Assembly (NCBI RefSeq): GCF_900188005.1
Contig: NZ_FZNR01000005.1
Location: 434,001-498,000 of the forward strand
DNA length: 64,000 nucleotides
Direction of reading: 5' to 3'
From: Actinoplanes regularis
GTDB taxonomy: Bacteria > Actinomycetota > Actinomycetes > Mycobacteriales > Micromonosporaceae
The position numbers were made by a program, and so were the translations under genes. The notes beneath the pieces were generated by a model, which worked only from the letters and a program-made list of their open reading frames with translations, had not been told where the DNA came from and searched no databases. Numbering within the stretch: position 1 is the stretch's first letter; each line of letters opens with the position of its first letter. Of this stretch, positions 1 through 8,204 are shown in pieces.

Positions 1-1399
1 CGCCGGACCGGCCGTCGACGACCTGCTCGACAGGGCGATCGCCGGGCCGGACACCCCGCACGTCACCGCCTCGTCGACCGGCGTCGCCGACCCCGCGGCC
101 CGGGCCGGTGCGGTCGTCGACGGCAGCGACGACACCGTCTGGTACGCCAGCGAAGAGGACCGGACGCCGTGGCTGCGGCTCGACTGGTCGTCCCCGCGCA
201 CCGTCACCGGCGTGCGCGTCACGCTCGGGGAGCGGGCCGCGGCGGCCCGCCCATGGGCGGTGAACGTGCTGACCGACGCCGGGTCGCGGGCCGGCATCCT
301 GGGCGCGGACGGGTGGCTCGCCCTGGACCCGCCGGTGCGTACCGACGATCTCACCGTGCTGTTCACCGGCGGTCCCGTCGCGGTCAACTTCGACTCGTAC
401 GCCGGTCGGTTCGACAACCTGCCGATCGGGGTCGGCGAGGTGAGCGTCTCCTCGGATCGGGGGCCGGCAGTGCTCGGCGGGGGAGCGGCCAGCGTGGTCC
501 GCCTGCCCTGCGGCAGTGGCCCGGCCCTGGAGATCGGTGGTCGCAGGATCACGACGGCGTTCACCGCTACCGTCGCGGATCTGCTCGCCCGGCGTGAGCT
601 GCCGATGCGGCTGTGTGAAACCGAGCAGGTTCGGCCGGGAGATGCGGTGCGGGTGGTGGCCACCGGGAGCGCGGCGGTCGAGCCGACCAGGATGGCCCTG
701 CTCCCCGCCGGAGGCGCGTCGACCGGGGTGCCGGTCGACAGTGCCCTCTCCGTCGACCGCTGGGATGCCGCCCGGCGGCAGGTCACGCTCGCGTCGTGGC
801 CGGCCTCGCGGATCCTGGTGGTGCGGGAGAACGCCAACGCCGGGTGGCAGGCCCGGGTCGGCGAGCAGCCGCTGCGCCCGGTCACGGTCGACGGCTGGCA
901 GCAGGGCTGGATCGTCCCGGCCGGGCTGTCCGGCGCGGCGACCATCGAGTTCGGCCCCGACCAGGTCTATCGGGCCGGGCTGGCCGGGGGAGCGGTCCTC
1001 GTGGCCGCGGTCGTGCTCGCCGCGGTCCTGCCGACTCGGCCCGTGACGACCGCACCGGTCCTCGTCGCGCCCCGCCGACGTCGGCTCGGCGGTCCTCTGG
1101 TGTTGCTGGGTGGTCTCTTCCTGCTCGTGGCCGGCGGTTATGCCGTAGTGGCGTGCGCGGCATTCGGCACGGTGGCGCTCCTCGCGCTGCGGATGGTCGA
1201 CCGGCGCCGTTCGCTGCGGCTGTTGCGGTGGGCGCCGGTCGTCCTCTTCGCGATCGCCTGCCTGCTGTCACTGCGATCGGGCGCGCCGCACACGGCGCTC
1301 GGGCCTCAAGCCGCGGGTCTGGCCGCCTTTGTCGCACTGTGGCTCGGGACGTTGCCGTTCAGCGCGCGGTGCGCCGCGGTTCGGCCGCCGGGTCGGTGA
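1..1399 (+). CDS. aftD: AftD-like alpha-(1->3)-arabinofuranosyltransferase (DUF3367), C-terminal part
   Basis: The frame is open from the first bases of the window, so the N-terminal GT-C membrane part is missing. What remains is a discoidin-like beta domain (TPWLRLDWSSPRTVTGVRV), then a segment with RILVVRENANAGW and VDGWQQGW, which is typical of the C-terminal region of actinobacterial AftD, and finally several hydrophobic helices before the stop. AftD enzymes transfer arabinofuranose from decaprenyl-phospho-arabinose to cell-envelope glycans outside the membrane. The last 41 bases overlap the 3' end of the convergent histidine kinase gene. Family assignment rests on remembered motifs. The substrate in this organism is unknown. 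Confidence 0.75.
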   Translation, partial: AGPAVDDLLDRAIAGPDTPHVTASSTGVADPAARAGAVVDGSDDTVWYASEEDRTPWLRLDWSSPRTVTGVRVTLGERAAAARPWAVNVLTDAGSRAGILGADGWLALDPPVRTDDLTVLFTGGPVAVNFDSYAGRFDNLPIGVGEVSVSSDRGPAVLGGGAASVVRLPCGSGPALEIGGRRITTAFTATVADLLARRELPMRLCETEQVRPGDAVRVVATGSAAVEPTRMALLPAGGASTGVPVDSALSVDRWDAARRQVTLASWPASRILVVRENANAGWQARVGEQPLRPVTVDGWQQGWIVPAGLSGAATIEFGPDQVYRAGLAGGAVLVAAVVLAAVLPTRPVTTAPVLVAPRRRRLGGPLVLLGGLFLLVAGGYAVVACAAFGTVALLALRMVDRRRSLRLLRWAPVVLFAIACLLSLRSGAPHTALGPQAAGLAAFVALWLGTLPFSARCAAVRPPGR

Positions 1400-2984
1400 C
1401 CGGCAGGGTGAGGGTGAAGGTCGCCCCTTGGGGCTGGTGTGGCTGGTAGCCGATTTGCAGGTTGCTGGCGGTGGCGAGCCGGTGGGCGAGGTACAGGCCG
1501 AGTCCGGTGCCGGGTTTGGTGGTGGCCACGCCGGTGTCGGCGCGGGCGAAGCGCTCGAACAGGCGATCGACGAACTGCGGTGGGACGCCCTCGCCGTGGT
1601 CGCTGACGTGGAAGTTCAGGCTATCGTCCGCGGGGGCGACGGTGATGTCGATCGGGGGACTGCCGTATTTGACGGCGTTGCCGATCAGGTTGCCGAGGAT
1701 CAGTTGAAGGAAGGCGGGGTCGGCGTAGGCGATGGTCTCGTCGTTCGCGGTGATGGTGATCCCGTAGCCGGGATCGAGGCCGAGGCCCTCGACCGCTTGC
1801 CGGACGGCTCGGTTGATGTTCAGCGGCACCGGATGCGCGGTGATGGCGCCCGCGTCGAGTCGGGACAGGGTGAGGATCTCCTCGACGATGCGGTCGGCGC
1901 GGTGCCCTCCGGTGGTGATGCGCCGGATGTATCGGTGTTTCTCCTCGTCGTCCAGATCAGGCCATTCGTCGAGCAGAACGTGGCCGTAGGAGACGATAGA
2001 GCTCAGCGGCTGACGCACATCATGGCTGAGCATGGTGATGAAGTCGCCCAACTGCGTGTTCGCCCGGTGCAGGTCCCGGCGGCTGCGTCGCGTGTGGGCA
2101 ACCGCGGCGACCACTAGCAAACCGGTGGCGGAGGCGACGGCGACGGCTATTCGGTTACCGAGTTCGGTGTTGGCCACCGGCGCGAACAGATACTCTTCGG
2201 TGGCGGTCCCGGTGAGCCGCCACGGGGTGCCGGCGACGGGCACCGTGATATATCGCCACCATTGGCCGTCCTGCCGTAACCGGCCTTGTTGATGCCCTCG
2301 CTGTGCTGCGGCCAGCTCTGCGTCGAGGCGGGTCGGCTCAAGCGTGCCGGCGTTGTTCTGATTGTTGGCGATGAGCGTGCCGGAGGCGCCAAACAGGTCG
2401 AGGTGCGCCTCCGAGCGGGGAACTGCGGTGGACAGGAACGGCGACAGCGGACCGTTGGTGATCTCGACTGATCCGGCGAAGACCCGTCGACCGGTCGCGG
2501 TGTCGAAGGGCACTGCGCTGTTCACCACCGGCGGATGTTGCGTAGGCCAGATGATCGCTGAGGAAACGGATGGTTGGCCTTGGCGTACCGCGACAGCCAG
2601 ATGTGGGTACCGTCCGGTCAGATCCTGCCCGACTGGCAATGCGCCGGCGGGGGCCACACGCAGCACCCGTCCCTGGGCGTCAAGCAGGACTGCCGTCGAA
2701 AGGCGCAACCCCTCGACCGCCCGACTGAAGTCACGTTCTGTGATGGAAGGGCCACTGAGGTATGTCACTGCCTGCTGGCGCTGTCGTTCGATCAGATCAT
2801 CGACGAAGCCGGTGACGAAGTTCGCCGTGACCTCAACTCGATGGTTAAACAGCAGCACCAGCCCCTTGCGACTGGCGCGTTCCAGTGCGGCGACGGCACC
2901 CACTGCTGCGATGGTCAGAACCAGCCACACGACCAGCGGCAGCGCGGCGTAACGCCATCGGGCGAGAAACCGCGCAAGCCGCAT
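1359..2984 (-). CDS. Membrane sensor histidine kinase (orphan)
   Basis: 541 residues. An N-terminal transmembrane helix (about 12-34) and a second near 280-300 enclose a roughly 240-residue extracytoplasmic sensor of Cache type (VLLDAQGRVLRV). The cytoplasmic part has the H box (FITMLSHDVRQPLSSIVSYG, phosphoacceptor His), N box (GNLIGNAVKYGS), G1/F region (DHGEGVPPQFVDRLFERF) and G2 box (GTGLGLYLAH), so it is a complete HisKA-HATPase kinase. No response regulator gene lies beside it, so it is an orphan. Start is ATG without a clear Shine-Dalgarno sequence. It converges on the AftD-like gene and overlaps it by 41 bases. The signal sensed is unknown. Confidence 0.93.
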   Translation of the reverse strand: MRLARFLARWRYAALPLVVWLVLTIAAVGAVAALERASRKGLVLLFNHRVEVTANFVTGFVDDLIERQRQQAVTYLSGPSITERDFSRAVEGLRLSTAVLLDAQGRVLRVAPAGALPVGQDLTGRYPHLAVAVRQGQPSVSSAIIWPTQHPPVVNSAVPFDTATGRRVFAGSVEITNGPLSPFLSTAVPRSEAHLDLFGASGTLIANNQNNAGTLEPTRLDAELAAAQRGHQQGRLRQDGQWWRYITVPVAGTPWRLTGTATEEYLFAPVANTELGNRIAVAVASATGLLVVAAVAHTRRSRRDLHRANTQLGDFITMLSHDVRQPLSSIVSYGHVLLDEWPDLDDEEKHRYIRRITTGGHRADRIVEEILTLSRLDAGAITAHPVPLNINRAVRQAVEGLGLDPGYGITITANDETIAYADPAFLQLILGNLIGNAVKYGSPPIDITVAPADDSLNFHVSDHGEGVPPQFVDRLFERFARADTGVATTKPGTGLGLYLAHRLATASNLQIGYQPHQPQGATFTLTLPVTDPAAEPRRTAR

Positions 2985-3059
2985 ATCGTGCAGAATACCA
3001 AGCTGTCTTGCAAATAGGGTGAAAGCCTACCTTCAGGGTGGCCCGACGAGGCGCCGTCT

Positions 3060-3365
3060 TCATGCGTCAATGTGACCGGCCACCGTGCTCAGGGCATCCA
3101 TGCTGGTGCGGAGCCACCGTCCTCGGATGAATGTGTGCCGGTCACCACCACGGCACGCGTAACGGAGGTGTTGTGCTTCCATGCCATCGGGTAGCACGAT
3201 GCTGCACTGCCCACCCATACGACGCACGCCGTCCGTGTCGATACGCAGCAGCGTCACAACGTCGTACTCCGGGCCCGTGCCCGTCAGGAATGCGCGCTCC
3301 ATCTCCGCACGGTCTGACGGCGCCAGAAATCCTTGATGTTGCAGCGGTACGACCGGCAGCTTCAA
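3060..3365 (-). CDS. Small hypothetical protein
   Basis: A 101-residue frame starting at TTG, with a GGAGG just upstream (only two bases of spacing, closer than usual). An upstream stop codon leaves only this TTG or a CTG as start. The composition looks coding (MERAFLTGTGPEYDVV, CSIVLPDGMEAQHLRYAC), with balanced charge and no low complexity. I recognise no domain. It lies between the histidine kinase and the LytR_C gene, all on the minus strand, so it may share a transcript with them. It could also be a chance frame. Confidence 0.45.
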   Translation of the reverse strand: MKLPVVPLQHQGFLAPSDRAEMERAFLTGTGPEYDVVTLLRIDTDGVRRMGGQCSIVLPDGMEAQHLRYACRGGDRHTFIRGRWLRTSMDALSTVAGHIDA

Positions 3366-3422
3366 GACCTCCAGCCGTTGCTGAAGCTTGGCGCGGCGTC
3401 AAGGAGATTTACGTGCGATGTC

Positions 3423-3986
3423 TCAGCGGCCGGAGCCGGAGACCGATGTGCTGATGGTCTCGGTAGGGGCCGCGCAGGTGCCGGGCGGCAGGTCGGGGCT
3501 GCCGAGTTGAGCCATCGACTGATTGACCTCGGTGCGTGTGGCGAGCTGTCGGTACTGGTCGCCGACGATGATGTCGATGACGTCGGTGGTTTGCGTCGCG
3601 GCGAACTGCGGCTCCGCTTCGCCCAGGAAGTGCGCTCGGATCCATTGGGCGGCTCCGACCGTCTTCGGCCCGAAACGGACGATCGCGGTCGCGGCTGATT
3701 TGTACTTGCCCTTTCCGGGTGGCTGCACCTGGAAGCCGCGGTCCTTGAAGTCCTTGCTGACCCGATCGGCCAGCCCAGGCGTCCTCGTGCCGTTGAATAC
3801 TCGAAGCTTCACCTCGCTCGCCTGGGCGGGAAGGTCAAGGTTGACCATCGTCGTGCCCTGCGGGCAGCCGTTCCCGGTCGCGGCATCTGCCTGGCTGTCA
3901 CGGACCAGCGCCACCACCACGACAACGACTGCGGCTACAAGAACCAGGCCAAGGGTGCACAACGCTCGCACACGTGTGAAGCTCAT
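3423..3986 (-). CDS. Membrane-anchored LytR C-terminal domain protein
   Basis: About 187 residues from the ATG at 3986, chosen because the protein then begins MSFTRVRALCTLGLVLV, a signal-anchor helix; an in-frame GTG at 4049 would add 21 unlikely residues. After the helix comes a LytR_C domain recognisable from VKLRVFNGTRTPGLADRVS and the following DFKDRGFQV, with DIIVGDQ near the end. LytR_C domains occur alone or at the C-terminus of LCP proteins, which attach glycopolymers to peptidoglycan. A stand-alone copy probably sits at the outer membrane face or in the wall. Its exact job is not known. Confidence 0.8.
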   Translation of the reverse strand: MSFTRVRALCTLGLVLVAAVVVVVVALVRDSQADAATGNGCPQGTTMVNLDLPAQASEVKLRVFNGTRTPGLADRVSKDFKDRGFQVQPPGKGKYKSAATAIVRFGPKTVGAAQWIRAHFLGEAEPQFAATQTTDVIDIIVGDQYRQLATRTEVNQSMAQLGSPDLPPGTCAAPTETISTSVSGSGR

Positions 3987-4164
3987 GACCACTTGACGCC
4001 GGCCGCTGGAGTCTTGTGCCCTCCGTTTCAAAATTTCGACGAACACCACACAAATTGCTGCTGCGTTGCGGCTTTGGGCGGCCTGGTGTACGTCCAGGTC
4101 TCCTGCTCGTGCGGCCCGTCACCGCGCGCCGGGACCGTCATCGAGGCTGGGTCGACGTTCCTCG

Positions 4165-4620
4165 CTACGACGCGGCGTGGGCGTTCGACCGCACAATCCC
4201 CATCTGGTGCAGGATGTCCCAGCCGTCCATGGTGTTCCACTCCTCGATGATCTGACCGTTGGACACGTGGTAGATGTCCGTGGCGCTGAAGGAGATCTCT
4301 CGCCCGGTCGCGGGGACCACGGTCGTGGGCGGGATGCCGCGATAGTCGCCGGTGTGGATGCCGCGCGCGGACCATCGGAGCACGACCTTGTCGCCTTCCG
4401 CGAATAGGTCCTCGACGGTGAAGGTCAGGTCGGTGAAGGCGTCCAGGAATTGCTTCAGCACCGTGGTGAAGTCGTCGATGCCGTGGACCTCACCCTCGCC
4501 GGCTGGAAAGTAGTTCACATAATTCGGTGCGAAACACTCCCGAATGATGCTCATGTCGCGTCGGTTCAAACCTTCCAGGTATGCTCGCTTTACAATTGCC
4601 TTGTTGTCCTCGATGCCCAC
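4165..4620 (-). CDS. SnoaL-like ester cyclase family protein
   Basis: 151 residues, GTG start with GGAAGGAAG upstream. The sequence is a typical SnoaL / NTF2-like cone: KAIVKRAYLEGLNRRD, ECFAPNYVNYF, then FTDLTFTVEDLFAEGDKVV and a C-terminal IIEEWNTMDGWDILHQMG. Members include polyketide cyclases and many small-molecule-binding proteins of unknown substrate. No polyketide genes are nearby, so a true cyclase role is not supported by context. Its start is divergent from the DUF4239 gene about 100 bp away. Confidence 0.85.
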   Translation of the reverse strand: MGIEDNKAIVKRAYLEGLNRRDMSIIRECFAPNYVNYFPAGEGEVHGIDDFTTVLKQFLDAFTDLTFTVEDLFAEGDKVVLRWSARGIHTGDYRGIPPTTVVPATGREISFSATDIYHVSNGQIIEEWNTMDGWDILHQMGIVRSNAHAAS

Positions 4621-4717
4621 CCGGTCTTCCTTCCCACTGCTCCGCCGTCCCGATTTCGCCTATTGGGCCCGGTCAAGGAGCAGTTAAACATGTTCATCCT
4701 GGGAAAGCTGAGGCATC

Positions 4718-5503
4718 GTGGAAAATTCCGACGCTGATCTGCCGCTGTGGGCCGTCATGCTTCTTGTCGTCGGCATGACAGTCGCTTTCGCCGTGGGCGG
4801 GCAGGCGCTCATTCGCTGGATGTTCCCAAAACTGCGGGAGAAGCGGCACAACGATGTCGCCGGTTTTCTGGTGGCGGTGATCGGCGTCATCTACGCCGTC
4901 ACGGTCGGGTTCATCATCGCCGAACAATGGAACAACTTCACCGATGCGCGCGAACACGCGCAGCAAGAGGCGTTCGCCTTGTCCTCCATCGCCCAGGGCG
5001 GCGTCATCCTCGGGCCGATCTGGCAGGCGCAGATGGAGCAGGCCGTGGTCAGGTACAACCAGGCGGTGATCAAGGGGTGGCCCCAGCAGGGCGATGCCGA
5101 GGAACTGGGCCGGATACGCGAGGAGCAGACGCTCGACCCGCTCTTCGCGCTGCTCGACCAGGTGCGCCCGACGACACCGGCCCAGCGGGCTTACGTCGAC
5201 CAGGCGAGCAAGCAGCTCACGTTCGCCGTCGCTGACCGCGAGGAGCGGTTGTACCGGGCCGGCACCTCCCATCTGGAGCGGCCGCTCTGGGTCCTCGTGG
5301 TGTTCGCCAGCGGAGTGATCCTGCTGTTCTGCATGCTGTTCGGCCTGGAGAGCCGCTGGCTGCACTACACGATGATCACCGGCGTGGCGATGACGGTCTC
5401 CTGCAACCTGCTGCTGGTGGTGCTGCTCAACCATCCGCTCTCCGGAACGTTGCAGGTGTCGCCGGACGCTTACAAGAGCGTCGTACGGGATCTGACGCGC
5501 TGA
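4718..5503 (+). CDS. DUF4239 (bestrophin-like) membrane protein
   Basis: 261 residues. Two N-terminal membrane helices (AVMLLVVGMTVAFAVGGQAL, VAVIGVIYAVTVGFIIAEQW), a soluble middle with repeated Glu/Gln-rich helices, then two C-terminal helices. The EQWNNFTDAREHAQQEAFAL region is characteristic of DUF4239. GTG start; the best upstream purine stretch is GGGAAAGCTGAGG. The 3' end overlaps the convergent GH15 gene by 34 bases. The function of the family is not established; relatives of bestrophins suggest a channel, which is inference only. Confidence 0.85.
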   Translation: MENSDADLPLWAVMLLVVGMTVAFAVGGQALIRWMFPKLREKRHNDVAGFLVAVIGVIYAVTVGFIIAEQWNNFTDAREHAQQEAFALSSIAQGGVILGPIWQAQMEQAVVRYNQAVIKGWPQQGDAEELGRIREEQTLDPLFALLDQVRPTTPAQRAYVDQASKQLTFAVADREERLYRAGTSHLERPLWVLVVFASGVILLFCMLFGLESRWLHYTMITGVAMTVSCNLLLVVLLNHPLSGTLQVSPDAYKSVVRDLTR

Positions 5504-7305
5504 TTGCGGGCGGTCAGCGCGGCGTCGAGGGATCTGGCCGCCCCGATCAGCCCCAGGTGGGTGAAGGCCTGCGGGAAGTTGCCCAGATAGCGGCCGGTGC
5601 CGTCCATCTCCTCCGCGTACAGCCCCAGATGGTTGGCGTAGCTGTGCATCTTCTCGAAGTAGAACTGGGCCCGGTCGAGGTCGCCGGCCAGCGTCAGACA
5701 GTGAATGAACCAGAACGAGCACATGCAGAAGGTGCCCTCGGTGCCGGACAGACCGTCGTCGGCGCCCTGGGCGGTGCGGTAACGGTAGACCAGCGAGTCC
5801 TCCACGAGTTCGCGGTCGATCGCCTTCAAAGTGTCCAGCCAGCGCGGTTCCACCGGGGACAGGAAACCCGCCAGGGGCATCAGCAGGCTGGCCGCGTCGA
5901 CGGTGCAGGCTCCCCGGTGCTGTACGAAGGCCCTCCGGCCTGGATCCCAGAACTGTTCGTGGATCTCCCGGTGGATGTCGTCCCGGGCCTCCCACCACCG
6001 CTGGATCGGTGCGGGCAGGGACCGCCGTTGGGCGATGCGCAGCGCGCGGTCCAGCGCGACCCAGCACATCAGGCGTGCGTACAGGAACTCCTGCGGCCCG
6101 CCGCGGACCTCCCAGATGCCCTCGTCGGCGCGACGCCAGTTGGCAACCACCCAGTCCACCGAGGCTCGCAGGTGGCACCACAGCTCGTACGTCACGGGCT
6201 CCACCCGGTCGTCGAAGCGCTCGACCAGGTGCAGCAGCTCACCGTAGATGTCCAGCTGGACCTGCCGGTGCGCCCCGTTGCCGATCCGCACCGGCCGGGA
6301 GGAGGCGTAGCCGTCCAGGTGCGGCAGTGTCGTCTCGGTCAGGTCGGGCCGGCCGTCGATGCCGTACATGATCTGTAGTCGTCCCGGTTCGGTGCTCTCG
6401 TCGTAGCGCTGCCCGATCCAGTGGAGGAACGCTCGGGGTTCGTCGGTGAATCCCAGGTCGACGAGGGCGGCCGCGGTCAGCGACCCGTCGCGTATCCAGG
6501 TGTAGCGGTAGTCCCAGTTGCGCTCGCCGCCGACCAGTTCGGGCAGCCCGAAGGTGGCGGCCGCGGCGATCGCGCCGTGGCGCTGCGAGGTCAGCAGCTT
6601 CAACGCCAACGCCGACCGGATCACCTCGGAACGCCATCGGCCCTGGTACGTGGCCTGTGCGGCCCAGTCCCGCCAGTACGCGACCGCGTGGGTGTAGGCC
6701 CGCTCGGCCCATCGCGGGCCGGCCGCCGGGGTTTCCGCGTCGGGCGAGATCGCCTCCAGCACGAAATCCAGCGTCTCGTCCGGGCCCAGCTCGAATTCGG
6801 TGTCGACGTCGCCGTCGACGATCCGTGCCGCGACGGGCGTGTGCAGGCGTAGGGTCAGCCCGTCGGCGCCGTCGGTGTGGAACAGGATCTCGCCGGGATT
6901 CTGCGTCGTCGAATGGTGCCGCCGGCCGTAGTCGAAGCGCGGAGCGCAATTCAGCCGGAACCGGAATCGTCCCCTGACCCCCTTGACCCGGCGAACGACC
7001 GCGTGCGCGTGGCGCATCGTGCCCACCGGCATGAAGTCGGTGACCTCGCCGACGCCGTCAGTGGACAGGAACCTGGTCAGCAGGACGTTGGTGTCGGGCA
7101 GGTAGAGCTGCCGCAGGCGGGCTCCGGACGCCGCGGGACCGATCTGGAAGTTACCGCCGTTGGCGTCGTCGAGCAATTTGGCGAAGACCGTCGGAGAGTC
7201 GAAGTCGGGCAGGCACAGGTAGTCCAGCGAGCCGTCGATCGATACCAGGCCGACGGTGTGCAGGTCGCCGATGATCCCGTAGTCCTCGATGCGGTGAAAG
7301 ACCAT
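5470..7305 (-). CDS. Glycoside hydrolase family 15 protein (glucoamylase/trehalase-like)
   Basis: 611 residues, the usual length for the actinobacterial GH15 group that contains mycobacterial trehalase. N-terminal beta domain begins IEDYGIIGDLHTVGLVS with DGSLDYLCLPDFDSP. The (alpha/alpha)6 catalytic domain shows RNWDYRYTWIRDGSLTAAAL and, near the C-terminus, GTEGTFCMCSFWFIHCL, which carries an expected catalytic Glu. No signal peptide, so it acts in the cytoplasm on alpha-glucosides or trehalose. It is the last gene of a four-gene operon: its ATG shares one base with the TGA of the IolE-like gene (TGATG). This coupling suggests it works on the same sugars as the oxidase and TIM-barrel enzyme upstream. 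Confidence 0.9.
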   Translation of the reverse strand: MVFHRIEDYGIIGDLHTVGLVSIDGSLDYLCLPDFDSPTVFAKLLDDANGGNFQIGPAASGARLRQLYLPDTNVLLTRFLSTDGVGEVTDFMPVGTMRHAHAVVRRVKGVRGRFRFRLNCAPRFDYGRRHHSTTQNPGEILFHTDGADGLTLRLHTPVAARIVDGDVDTEFELGPDETLDFVLEAISPDAETPAAGPRWAERAYTHAVAYWRDWAAQATYQGRWRSEVIRSALALKLLTSQRHGAIAAAATFGLPELVGGERNWDYRYTWIRDGSLTAAALVDLGFTDEPRAFLHWIGQRYDESTEPGRLQIMYGIDGRPDLTETTLPHLDGYASSRPVRIGNGAHRQVQLDIYGELLHLVERFDDRVEPVTYELWCHLRASVDWVVANWRRADEGIWEVRGGPQEFLYARLMCWVALDRALRIAQRRSLPAPIQRWWEARDDIHREIHEQFWDPGRRAFVQHRGACTVDAASLLMPLAGFLSPVEPRWLDTLKAIDRELVEDSLVYRYRTAQGADDGLSGTEGTFCMCSFWFIHCLTLAGDLDRAQFYFEKMHSYANHLGLYAEEMDGTGRYLGNFPQAFTHLGLIGAARSLDAALTARNQRVRSRTTLL

Positions 7306-8204
7306 CAGATCCTCGCGGTGGCGCGCAGGTATTCACGGGCTCGCTTCGCGGAGGCGAGCGGGTGCGCCCGCCGGGGATCCTGCTCGGCCTCCACGACGAG
7401 CCAGCCGCGATAACCGCCGTCGGCCAGTGCTCCCAGCACCGATTTAAAATCGATCATGCCGTCTCCCGGGACGGTGAAGATGCCGGCCAGGACAGCGTCG
7501 TGGAAGCTGGAGTCGGTGCGCCGCCACTCGGCGAGCACCTCGGCGCGCAGGTCCTTGAGGTGCACGTGCGCGATCCGGCCGGCGTACGCGCGGGCAAGCG
7601 CCAGGGGATCGTCACCGGCCCAGGTGAGGTGTCCGGTGTCCAGGAGCAGATGAACCAGGCCGGGGTCCGTGTCGGCCAGCAGCCGGTCCACGTCCTGGCG
7701 GGTCTGCACGCCGGTGCCCATGTGGTGGTGGTAGCAGAGCATCATGCCCGCGTCGGCCGCCAGCTTGCCGAGCTCGTGCAGGCCGGCCACCATCCGGTTC
7801 CACCGAGCGTCGTCGAAGATCGGCCGGTTGGCCAGCAGCGCCACGGGCTGCTGGTGTACGGCGTGCCCCAGCTCCGCCACGACGATCCGGTCGCCACCGG
7901 CCGCCTGGATGAAGGACATCTGGTCCCGAAACGCGGCCACGGTGCGCTCGTGCATGCCCTCGACGGTGAAGTAGGTGCTGGACCAGGGCTCGGTGACCCG
8001 CAGCCCGCGCAGCGCCAGGGCGTCACGCAGCTCGGTCGGGTCCTTCGGGAACTTGTGTCCGACGCTGCACCCTTCATATCCGGCCAGGGCCATCTCGCTG
8101 ATGCACTGTTCGAAGCTGATGTCCTCGCCGATGCCGGGGAAGTCGTCGTTGGTCCAACAAGTAGGCGTGATGCCGACCGACACCGCACCGGCGGGGAAGC
8201 TCAC
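7305..8204 (-). CDS. IolE-like TIM-barrel sugar isomerase/dehydratase family protein
   Basis: 299 residues from the GTG at 8204; this start overlaps the TGA of the flavoenzyme gene (GTGA) and has GGGAAAA just upstream. The N-terminus (GITPTCWTNDDFPGIG) matches myo-inosose-2-dehydratase, followed by TIM-barrel metal-site segments (CYHHHMGTGVQTRQDVDRL, LLLDTGHLTWAGDDP, HVHLKDLR, PGDGMIDF). IolE itself dehydrates scyllo-inosose, but no other iol genes are here. The coupling to a pyranose-oxidase-like gene instead suggests action on a 3-keto sugar or glycoside, as TIM-barrel proteins of this superfamily do in C-glycoside and keto-glucoside breakdown. That role is inference; a plain inosose dehydratase is the alternative. 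Confidence 0.85.
   Translation of the reverse strand: MSFPAGAVSVGITPTCWTNDDFPGIGEDISFEQCISEMALAGYEGCSVGHKFPKDPTELRDALALRGLRVTEPWSSTYFTVEGMHERTVAAFRDQMSFIQAAGGDRIVVAELGHAVHQQPVALLANRPIFDDARWNRMVAGLHELGKLAADAGMMLCYHHHMGTGVQTRQDVDRLLADTDPGLVHLLLDTGHLTWAGDDPLALARAYAGRIAHVHLKDLRAEVLAEWRRTDSSFHDAVLAGIFTVPGDGMIDFKSVLGALADGGYRGWLVVEAEQDPRRAHPLASAKRAREYLRATARI

Noticed and set aside
4694..6181. 495-codon minus-strand frame over the DUF4239 and GH15 genes
   Set aside because: Shifted frame of GH15 and antisense of DUF4239; no domain content.
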